64,000 bases of DNA from Winogradskyella sp. (GTDB lineage: Bacteria > Bacteroidota > Bacteroidia > Flavobacteriales > Flavobacteriaceae): contig SHBX01000002.1 of NCBI GenBank assembly GCA_004211785.1, positions 103,952 through 167,951 on the forward strand, read 5' to 3'. A model generated the notes under the pieces. That model had not been told where the DNA came from. It worked only from the letters and a program-made list of their open reading frames with translations, and searched no databases. Each line of letters starts with the position of its first letter. Position 1 is the stretch's first letter. Positions 1 to 6,438 of this stretch are shown in pieces. A program made the translations under genes and the position numbers.

Positions 1-93
1 TTCAAGTTGTGCTTCCCATTTGTAGTGTTTGGCTAGTAGTTTTGTGAGCGTAGTTTTCCCTGCGCCTATATTTCCAGCAATAGCAACATGCAT
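1..93 (-). CDS. Deoxynucleoside kinase, N-terminal fragment
   Basis: Only the first 31 codons are in the window; the gene runs off the left edge. The start ATG is at 93-91 on the minus strand. The peptide begins MHVAIAGNIGAGKTTL, which contains a P-loop (GNIGAGKT) of the form found in deoxyadenosine/deoxyguanosine kinases of the dNK family, which phosphorylate deoxynucleosides for salvage. The start lies 3 bp downstream of the stop of the preceding minus-strand gene, so the two are probably co-transcribed. The P-loop is seen directly; the family is inferred from the GNIGAGKT context and could be another small P-loop kinase. Confidence 0.72.
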   Translation of the reverse strand, partial: MHVAIAGNIGAGKTTLTKLLAKHYKWEAQLE

Positions 94-96
94 AAT

Positions 97-879
97 TTAT
101 TGTGATTTTAATTGGTAGCGACGTAGCTTTTCGTCGTTGTAAATATACAAGGTTTCATTGGTTACCAAAAACTGATTTATTAACAAATCTGAAGTTTTTA
201 TTGGTTCTATACTAGTGCTGTTTTTTGCAAGTAAAAACAGCTCATTCTCCTTTTTAAGAATCAAATTTGCTTTGCTAAATGCCATATTTGTATAACCAGA
301 ATTCTCAATTTTATTGATTAAACTCCCAAAATAACTATAGATATACAGGTATTGCTCGGTAAGTAAATAACAATAGTTGTAATCACTTTTTAAATTTAAT
401 ATTTGAGATTGAATTGGTACTGTTCTTACTCGAGTTTTGTTGTTGAGGTAATCAAATAACTCAAGCTGCTGCAAATCTTGATTAAAAAGCCATAGCGTAT
501 TATCATAACCTGTAGAAACCAGAGATACATTTTTATAATCTTGTAGTGTATTGAAATCTACTTTTGTGATTTCGGCTAAGCGGTTATCTAAGATAATCAC
601 AGTATTAAAATCTTGATAAAAAAGATTTATTTTTAATGGGTTAAATGTGTTTGCTGAAGTAATCTTACCTAATTGAAAATTAGCATAACTAATAGTGGTA
701 TCTGCTGATTTTTTATAAAAACTTTGATTTTTATCCGAATAATAAAGTGTGCCAAAAGTGTCTACACCAAAGATGTTTTCAGCTTCTAAATCTGATGATG
801 ATTCAAACTGAAGTTGGATGTCATTTTGAGTAAAAGCAAAAAATGAAAAGCAAAAAATAAAATAAAACAAAGGTTTCAT
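97..879 (-). CDS. Secreted beta-propeller-like protein of unknown function
   Basis: A 260-residue protein. The frame is open upstream to 912, but the ATG at 879 puts a good signal peptide (MKPLFYFIFCFSFFAFTQ) at the N terminus, so I chose that start. The mature part is built of short alternating hydrophobic strands with repeated aspartates and tyrosines, as in six- or seven-bladed propeller proteins, but I recognise no named family. It lies between an OmpR-type response regulator (56 bp upstream) and a deoxynucleoside kinase gene (3 bp downstream), all on the minus strand. Probably periplasmic or outer-membrane associated. The function is unknown. Confidence 0.75.
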   Translation of the reverse strand: MKPLFYFIFCFSFFAFTQNDIQLQFESSSDLEAENIFGVDTFGTLYYSDKNQSFYKKSADTTISYANFQLGKITSANTFNPLKINLFYQDFNTVIILDNRLAEITKVDFNTLQDYKNVSLVSTGYDNTLWLFNQDLQQLELFDYLNNKTRVRTVPIQSQILNLKSDYNYCYLLTEQYLYIYSYFGSLINKIENSGYTNMAFSKANLILKKENELFLLAKNSTSIEPIKTSDLLINQFLVTNETLYIYNDEKLRRYQLKSQ

Positions 880-935
880 AGTGATTTGAAAAGTACAAAA
901 ATCAAACCACAATCACTAAGTCTTAAACAGAATCA

Positions 936-1619
936 TTAAACTGTTAGCTTATAGCCAAATCCACGTACATTCAAAATTTGAATACGATTATCTTGCTTTA
1001 GTTTTTTTCTAAGTTTTGAGATAAACACGTCCATGCTTCTTGCAGAGAAAAAGTCATCTGTTCCCCATAATTTATTCAGAATTAAAGAACGGTCCAAAAC
1101 ACTGTTTTTGTTTTTAATTAAATGAAATAACAAATGTGCCTCACGATGTGTCAATTGAATCGTTTCATCAGATTTATAGGTCAATAATTGCTTTGGGAAG
1201 TCAAAGGTGTAATCGCCAATAGTTAAGATGTCTGCTGTTTTCTGAAGCTTTGTTCTATTAATCAGATTATGAATCCTTACAATAAGCTCTTCCATACTAA
1301 AAGGCTTTTTTAAATAATCATTACCACCAATTGTAAAACCTTCAACCACATCTTGCGTTTGCGATTTAGCAGTTAAAAAAATTATAGGAATAGTGTCATC
1401 AATTTCACGAACGTCTTTAGCTAAAGTAAAGCCATCTTTTTTTGGCATCATCACATCCAAAACCAAAATCTCTGGGCTCTCAGTTTTATAGGTTTTAAAA
1501 GCTTTGTCACCATCTTCGCAAAGTAAAACTTCAAAATCTCGAGTCTCTAAACTCTCTTTTATAATTTGTCCTAAAGCGGCTTCGTCTTCCGCTAATAATA
1601 TTTTTATCGGATTAGCCAT
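936..1619 (-). CDS. OmpR-family response regulator
   Basis: A 227-residue two-domain regulator. The receiver domain (about 1-120) has the acidic pocket (LLAEDEAA), the phospho-acceptor Asp near residue 55 (LVLDVMMPKKDG), a Thr in IIFLTAKS and the Lys in KKPF. A winged-helix DNA-binding domain (about 130-227) carries LTHREAHLLFHLI and VRGFGYKL, typical of the OmpR/PhoB class. It resembles RprY-like regulators of Bacteroidota. Its start overlaps the end of the sensor kinase gene by 8 bp, so the two are translationally coupled. The triple GTTAAC array at 3193-3218, beyond the kinase gene, is a plausible binding site. Confidence 0.95.
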   Translation of the reverse strand: MANPIKILLAEDEAALGQIIKESLETRDFEVLLCEDGDKAFKTYKTESPEILVLDVMMPKKDGFTLAKDVREIDDTIPIIFLTAKSQTQDVVEGFTIGGNDYLKKPFSMEELIVRIHNLINRTKLQKTADILTIGDYTFDFPKQLLTYKSDETIQLTHREAHLLFHLIKNKNSVLDRSLILNKLWGTDDFFSARSMDVFISKLRKKLKQDNRIQILNVRGFGYKLTV

Positions 1620-3153
1620 TTGGTAATTCTATTTTAAAAGTGGTGAGTTTGTTATTAAGGTCTAAGCTGATGTTACCATCATGTTTTTCTATAATGCTCT
1701 TGGTGTAATACAAGCCTATGCCAAAACCTTTAACATCATGTTTATTGCCTTTTGGAACACGATAAAATTTCTCAAAAATACGCTCTTTACTTGCTTTTGT
1801 TAAGCTGTTGCCATTATCTGAAATATTAATATTGAAACTGTTTTTATTAGGAATCAAATCCACAGTAATAATATCGCCACCGTATTTTATGGCATTGTCT
1901 AAAATGTTATTTAATGCATTTTCAAAATGAAAAATATCCACCTTGGCTATTAAGTTTTCAACTTTAAAGCTTGTTTGTATGGTTTTAGTTATGTTATGCG
2001 TTTGGTATCTTGAACTAAGAGAAGTTAGTAAAGCCACAACATCTATTTCTTCTTTGTTGAGCTCTAAACTCTCACTATCTAAAGTAGCGGTTTCCAGAAG
2101 TTTTTCAACCATAATATTTAACTTTGATAGCTGGTTAGAAGACATGTCAATATATTTTTTTGTCTTCTTTTTATCTTCAATAACATTAAAGCTGTTAATA
2201 CCTTCTAAGGCTGCGCCAATAGTAGCAATAGGTGTTTTAAATTCATGAGTAATATTGCTGATAAGGTCGTTTTTAACTTCAGCGAGTTGCTTTTGATGGT
2301 TTATAATTTTTAGAAGATAAAACAGACAGCTTATGACTGCTAAAACTAGAAGTGTAGATAATGCAATACCACTAAAACTTCGTTTTAAGATATTAAAAGT
2401 TTCATTATCAAAACTTAACTTCAATAAGCTTCCATTAGGCAAAAAAGTAGACTTCGATTCAACTTGTAAATCGTAATTTTCATATTCGCTTTTGGGTATG
2501 TTTTTGGTTAGCTCTTTCATGCGAGCTTGCAATAGATTGTCTGGTTTTTTTTCGAAATAAGCTAAGTGATGGTCTAGTTCTATTTTTTTTCGTTCAAAGT
2601 CTTCGATTAGAAGTTTGTTAACCTCTCTAACATCTAAAGAATCATTTTTAATTGATATAAATATTTTTGTAGAAAGCATCTGTATATCTGATGCATTAAT
2701 TGATGGTTGGGTTCGCCTTATCCCTTCTAAAGTTTTTTTAATAGAGTCTGCAGAAATAGGATTATGTTTTTCATTGTGTGCTCTCATCATAGAGTCAGCA
2801 CTAAACCCTCTAAATACAGATAGACTTTTTATTTCACTGGTATCTATTGTATCTATGGATTTAATCTTACCATTCTTTTCATCTATGTTTTTCAGTATTT
2901 TAGTAAAAGCACTATTTTCTTCAAATATTTCATTTGTAGAGGTTTCATCAAATGAAAAACCAACGCGTGTTTCTTTCGCTAAATTAGCATAGTAATCATC
3001 TACGGCTTTATCCAAACTCACCTGTACATCATTAATAAGTTGTTGCTTATTTGTGAGGTAGTTTTTGTAATTCCAAAAGACCTGAATACCTATTGTAGCA
3101 ATAATTACCAGTATAATCGTGTACAATATATATCTATAACGCTTATCATTCAT
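1612..3153 (-). CDS. Two-component sensor histidine kinase
   Basis: A 513-residue inner-membrane kinase. A transmembrane helix at about 8-27 and a second at about 262-283 bracket a periplasmic sensor region of some 230 residues with no recognised domain. The HisKA helix carries the phosphorylated His near residue 303 (SNITHEFKTPIATIG), followed by the N box (ALNNILDNAIKYGG), a G1-like DNGNS and the G2 box (GFGIGLYYTK) of the HATPase domain. It forms an operon with the response regulator (8-bp overlap). It is transcribed away from the GLPGLI/TonB operon, which suggests that the sensor watches the envelope and controls those genes. The signal is unknown. Confidence 0.95.
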   Translation of the reverse strand: MNDKRYRYILYTIILVIIATIGIQVFWNYKNYLTNKQQLINDVQVSLDKAVDDYYANLAKETRVGFSFDETSTNEIFEENSAFTKILKNIDEKNGKIKSIDTIDTSEIKSLSVFRGFSADSMMRAHNEKHNPISADSIKKTLEGIRRTQPSINASDIQMLSTKIFISIKNDSLDVREVNKLLIEDFERKKIELDHHLAYFEKKPDNLLQARMKELTKNIPKSEYENYDLQVESKSTFLPNGSLLKLSFDNETFNILKRSFSGIALSTLLVLAVISCLFYLLKIINHQKQLAEVKNDLISNITHEFKTPIATIGAALEGINSFNVIEDKKKTKKYIDMSSNQLSKLNIMVEKLLETATLDSESLELNKEEIDVVALLTSLSSRYQTHNITKTIQTSFKVENLIAKVDIFHFENALNNILDNAIKYGGDIITVDLIPNKNSFNINISDNGNSLTKASKERIFEKFYRVPKGNKHDVKGFGIGLYYTKSIIEKHDGNISLDLNNKLTTFKIELPNG

Positions 3154-3157
3154 ATTT

Positions 3158-3165
3158 CAAAAGTA
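3158..3165 (-). promoter_or_regulatory. Candidate -7 box for the kinase/regulator operon
   Basis: On the minus strand the sequence reads TACTTTTG, an exact match to the Bacteroidota -7 consensus TAnnTTTG, ending 4 bases before the kinase ATG. Transcription starting about 7 bases downstream would give an almost leaderless mRNA. No clear -33 TTG is visible at the usual distance, so confidence is limited. Confidence 0.4.
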
Positions 3166-3192
3166 AAAGTTATTCTTTACCTAGACTAATCG

Positions 3193-3218
3193 GTTAACAC
3201 ACGTTAACGTTGGTTAAC
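3193..3218. promoter_or_regulatory. Triple GTTAAC operator, 10-bp pitch
   Basis: GTTAAC occurs at 3193-3198, 3203-3208 and 3213-3218, each exactly 10 bp after the last, in the spacer between the divergent sensor kinase (start 3153) and the small secreted protein/GLPGLI operon (start 3276). One-turn direct repeats are the usual target of dimerising OmpR-family regulators, and GTTAAC is palindromic, so it can serve both directions. The regulator encoded at 936-1619 is the obvious candidate. The repeat is seen directly; the protein-site pairing is inferred. Confidence 0.6.
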
Positions 3219-3275
3219 TTTAAAACTAATTACAAGTTGCCATATTTGTAATGTACTAATCAAAAAACAAAATAA

Positions 3276-3647
3276 ATGAAGAATTTAATTACAGTATTAG
3301 CATTATGCCTTTCGGTATCAATTTTTGCTCAATCTCAAAATCTTAAAGGTGAAGTAAAAGTAACTGACGTAAAAGTAGAAAACGTAAAAATTGAAGTAGA
3401 AGTTGACTCAATTGAAGAAATAGAATCTACATTTACAATAGAAGATTTTAAGCAACTATTAGACGAAACTGAAGAAGGCGAGGACCTTACTTTTAAAATT
3501 AAGTGTAATGGCAAAAAAATGCCTAATGGACTTAAGTCTAGTATGAGTTACGAAGTCAAAGGAAATACTAGCGACAAAGAAAGTTTTCTTAAAAATGTTG
3601 CTAAACTCAGAAAAGCAGCAATTAAATATTATCAATCAAAAAAATAA
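3276..3647 (+). CDS. Small secreted protein of unknown function
   Basis: A 123-residue protein with an N-terminal signal peptide (MKNLITVLALCLSVSIFAQ). The region after cleavage is a Val/Lys/Glu repeat (KVTDVKVENVKIEVEVDS), likely a beta-strand stretch, and is followed by a charged helical part with a basic end (YYQSKK). I do not recognise a family. It is the first gene after the GTTAAC array and ends 3 bp before the first GLPGLI gene, so it is the promoter-proximal member of the envelope operon and divergent from the two-component genes. A role as an accessory or reporter protein of the same envelope response is inference. Confidence 0.75.
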   Translation: MKNLITVLALCLSVSIFAQSQNLKGEVKVTDVKVENVKIEVEVDSIEEIESTFTIEDFKQLLDETEEGEDLTFKIKCNGKKMPNGLKSSMSYEVKGNTSDKESFLKNVAKLRKAAIKYYQSKK

Positions 3648-3650
3648 AAT

Positions 3651-4502
3651 ATGAAAACAATTGTTAGAGTAATCTTAGTAATGGCGTTGGTTTTTACCAG
3701 CGCTAATGCGCAAGATTTCCAAGGAATGGCGGTTTACAAGACTAGTCGTAAAATGGATATTAAGTTAGATAGCACACAAGTGAATGACGAAATGCAAAAG
3801 CAAATGCAAGCAATGTTGCGTAAGCAATTTCAGAAAACATTTACTTTATCTTTTGATAAAGAAGCATCAGTTTACAAAGAAGATGAAGCTTTAGCACCGC
3901 CACAAGTAGGAGGCGGAAATATTCAAGTCATGGTTATTGGTGACGGCGGCGGCGGCGATATTTTGTACAAAAACACAAAAGATAATCGCTTTACGGACCA
4001 AAAAGATGTTTACGGAAAAATATTCTTAGTCAAGGATAAGTTAAAGCCAATTGAGTGGAAGCTAGAATCTGAAACAAAGTTTATAGGCGAATACCAATGT
4101 TATAAAGCCACATTTACTAGAGAAATTGAAGTGGTTAAAAGTTCTAGCGTCAATACATCTATGGGTGATGATGAGAGAGATGTGAAGACTGAAAAGGAAA
4201 CCCAAACCGTTACAGCTTGGTATACACCTAATATTCCAGTAAATAATGGGCCAGGTAATTACTATGGTTTGCCAGGGTTGATTTTGGAGGTTAGCACAGA
4301 AAATATGCAAATTATCTGTAGTAAAATTGTTTTAAACCCAGAGAAGAAAGTTAGTATTGAGGAACCAACAAAAGGAAAAGAAATTAATCAAGAAAAGTAC
4401 GACAAGGTTATGGAGAAAAAGAGGAAAGAAATGATGGAGCGTTATGCACCTCGTAAAGGTAGTCGGGATGGAGAAAATGTCCATATTAGAATTGGCGGAT
4501 AA
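3651..4502 (+). CDS. GLPGLI family protein (copy 1)
   Basis: A 283-residue exported protein with a signal peptide ending near AQDFQG and the family signature NYYGLPGLILEVS near residue 205. Members occur mainly in Bacteroidota, often beside TonB-receptor-like genes; their function is not known. Features seen: a glutamine/methionine-rich helix near residue 45-60, a glycine run (GDGGGGD, near 98) encoded by a GC-rich ggc repeat unusual for this AT-rich DNA, and a basic tail (YAPRKGSRDG). It shares a common layout with the next two genes and is probably an ancient tandem duplicate. The start follows the previous stop by 3 bp. Confidence 0.92.
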   Translation: MKTIVRVILVMALVFTSANAQDFQGMAVYKTSRKMDIKLDSTQVNDEMQKQMQAMLRKQFQKTFTLSFDKEASVYKEDEALAPPQVGGGNIQVMVIGDGGGGDILYKNTKDNRFTDQKDVYGKIFLVKDKLKPIEWKLESETKFIGEYQCYKATFTREIEVVKSSSVNTSMGDDERDVKTEKETQTVTAWYTPNIPVNNGPGNYYGLPGLILEVSTENMQIICSKIVLNPEKKVSIEEPTKGKEINQEKYDKVMEKKRKEMMERYAPRKGSRDGENVHIRIGG

Positions 4503-4595
4503 TTGATGACTCTGTTAATGTTTTTGTAAACAGAACAGAAATTGTTTAATGATTATGTAGTTTTGTTAGACAAAAACTATCAACTTTATATTATC

Positions 4596-5426
4596 ATGAA
4601 ATCAATTTTTTTCAAATTAGGAATCTTTATAGCTATAGTCGGTATTTCTTTTCAAGCTCAAGCTCAAGAATTTCAAGGCAAAGCATATTATTTTTCAAAA
4701 TCTAAAATGGATTTAGGACGTTGGGGTGCTCGACTGAGCGAAGCTCAAAAAAAGCAAGTCGCAGCTCGTATGAAGAATAGACTAGAAAAAACATATGTTT
4801 TAACATTCAATAAAACAGAATCGTTCTTTAAAGAAGACGAAAAGCTTGACGCCATGTCTGGTGCAACAGATTCTTGGGGAAAAAACTTTACACAAGGCGA
4901 TTCATACAAAAACGTAAAAGATAATCAGTTGATTCAGACTCAAGAGTTTTATGGTAAGAAGTTTTTAGTAAATGACAAATTGCAAAAAATAGAATGGAAG
5001 ATGGGTTCAGAAACAAAACAAATAGGAAATTATACATGTTTTAAAGCCATGGCTTTAATACCGTCTGATGAATTATCTTGGTATAATTTTTCATGGGATA
5101 AGCTAAGACGCCAAGAGCCTCAAGCAGATTCTACAGGAGTAGTTAAAGAACCTGAAATTAAAATGACTCAGGTTGAGGCATGGTACACACTACAAATCCC
5201 TGTAAGTCATGGACCATCTGAATATTGGGGGTTGCCTGGTCTTATTCTAGAGGTTAGTGCAGATAATAATACAATGTTATGTTCTAAAATTGTAATTAAT
5301 CCAAAAGAAGTAATTGAGATTAAAGCACCAAAACGAGGCGAAGAAATTAATAAAGAAGACTACCAAGCCACAGTAGTAGATAAAATGAAAGATTTTAGAA
5401 ATAATAGAGGCCGTCGTAGAGGTTAA
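4596..5426 (+). CDS. GLPGLI family protein (copy 2)
   Basis: A 276-residue secreted protein. The frame is open from 4542, but the ATG at 4596 starts a clean signal peptide (MKSIFFKLGIFIAIVGISF) ending at AQAQEFQG, so I use it. The family signature is EYWGLPGLILEVS. The shared segments with copies 1 and 3 include FQGKAYY, EWKMGSETKQIGNYTCFKA and CSKIVINPKE. The protein ends in a basic Arg/Gly tail (FRNNRGRRRG). There is a 93-bp spacer after copy 1 without a strong terminator. The molecular function is unknown; outer-membrane or periplasmic location is inferred from the signal peptide. Confidence 0.92.
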   Translation: MKSIFFKLGIFIAIVGISFQAQAQEFQGKAYYFSKSKMDLGRWGARLSEAQKKQVAARMKNRLEKTYVLTFNKTESFFKEDEKLDAMSGATDSWGKNFTQGDSYKNVKDNQLIQTQEFYGKKFLVNDKLQKIEWKMGSETKQIGNYTCFKAMALIPSDELSWYNFSWDKLRRQEPQADSTGVVKEPEIKMTQVEAWYTLQIPVSHGPSEYWGLPGLILEVSADNNTMLCSKIVINPKEVIEIKAPKRGEEINKEDYQATVVDKMKDFRNNRGRRRG

Positions 5427-5430
5427 TTTC

Positions 5431-5462
5431 TTTAACTCAAGTTTAACAGAGTCCGATTTAAC
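5431..5462. promoter_or_regulatory. TTTAAC repeats upstream of GLPGLI copy 3
   Basis: TTTAAC occurs at 5431-5436, 5442-5447 and 5457-5462, spaced 11 and 15 bp. The TTAAC core is the same as in the GTTAAC array at 3193-3218. A weak -7-like stretch (TCTCTTTG) lies at 5469-5476, so the boxes sit where an activator of an internal promoter would bind. It suggests that copy 3 and the TonB-like gene have their own input from the same regulator. Spacing is less regular than at the first site. Confidence 0.4.
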
Positions 5463-5516
5463 TTTTTGTCTCTTTGCTAGTCTTAATGTATGTAACATTA
5501 AGTTAAAACAATAAAA

Positions 5517-6392
5517 ATGAAATTATCTCTACTTAAAACATTTGCACTATCATTCGTAATATGTGTAAGTTCAATGTCATTTGGTCAGCAATCTTTTCAG
5601 GGAAAAGCGTATTACCAAACAAAAACAACAATGGATATGAGTCAATTTGGTGGTGGGCGACAGTTAAGTCCAGACCAAATAAAACGTATCGAAGACAGAA
5701 TGAAGAGTTTTCTTGAAAAACAGTACACACTTGTTTTTAATAAGGAAGAATCCATTTACAAAGAGGAAGAACGCCTAGAAGCTCAAGGTTCTGGAGGTTT
5801 TGGAGGATTTGCAAGTAGTTTCACTGGCGGTCCAAAATATAAAAATGTTAAGTCTAAAGAATTATTACAAGATCAAGAGTTTTTTGGGAAGAAATTTTTA
5901 ATCAAAGATGAGTTGAAAAATTTAGAGTGGAAGATGGGTACAGAAACCAAACAGATTGGTAACTATACAGCCTTTAAAGCAACGGCAACAAAACCTGTTA
6001 CTGGTTTTGATTGGCGAAGCATAAGAAGACGTGGAGGTAATGACAACGAAAAGAAAAAAGACTCGACAGCCAAAAAATCTGATGACCCAATGGATGAGAT
6101 AGAGATTCCAAAAACAGTTGAGGTTACGGCATGGTACACACCTCAGGTTCCAATTAACCAAGGGCCAGATGATTTTTGGGGATTACCAGGTTTAATTTTA
6201 GAAGTCAACTTTGATCGTACTACAATTTTATGTACTAAGATTGTCATGAATCCTAAAGAGAAAGATAACATTGATAAGCCAGATAAAGGCGAAGTTGTTA
6301 CTCAAGAAGAGTATACAAAAATTACTATGGAAAAGATGCAAGAGTTCAGAGACAGTCGTGGTAGAGGACGAGGAAGAGGACGACGAAATTAA
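5517..6392 (+). CDS. GLPGLI family protein (copy 3)
   Basis: A 291-residue exported protein with a signal peptide (MKLSLLKTFALSFVICVSS, cleavage near SFGQQ). The signature is DFWGLPGLILEV. It is closest to copy 2 (EWKMGTETKQIGNYTAFKA in the same place). A lysine/aspartate-rich insert (NDNEKKKDSTAKKSDD) sits near residue 175-190, and the last residues form an Arg-Gly repeat (SRGRGRGRGRRN). The gene is 46 bp upstream of the TonB-receptor-like gene, so a shared transcript is likely. The repeated pairing of GLPGLI genes with such receptors suggests a joint envelope function, which remains undefined. Confidence 0.92.
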   Translation: MKLSLLKTFALSFVICVSSMSFGQQSFQGKAYYQTKTTMDMSQFGGGRQLSPDQIKRIEDRMKSFLEKQYTLVFNKEESIYKEEERLEAQGSGGFGGFASSFTGGPKYKNVKSKELLQDQEFFGKKFLIKDELKNLEWKMGTETKQIGNYTAFKATATKPVTGFDWRSIRRRGGNDNEKKKDSTAKKSDDPMDEIEIPKTVEVTAWYTPQVPINQGPDDFWGLPGLILEVNFDRTTILCTKIVMNPKEKDNIDKPDKGEVVTQEEYTKITMEKMQEFRDSRGRGRGRGRRN

Positions 6393-6438
6393 TTCTTAAT
6401 CATTTCATCATCAATTCAAACTAACAACCAGAGAAAAA

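Noticed and set aside
3940..3960. GC-rich ggc repeat as a possible foreign insert
   Set aside because: It is a short in-frame glycine run in GLPGLI copy 1; flanking codons are normal and there are no repeat boundaries.
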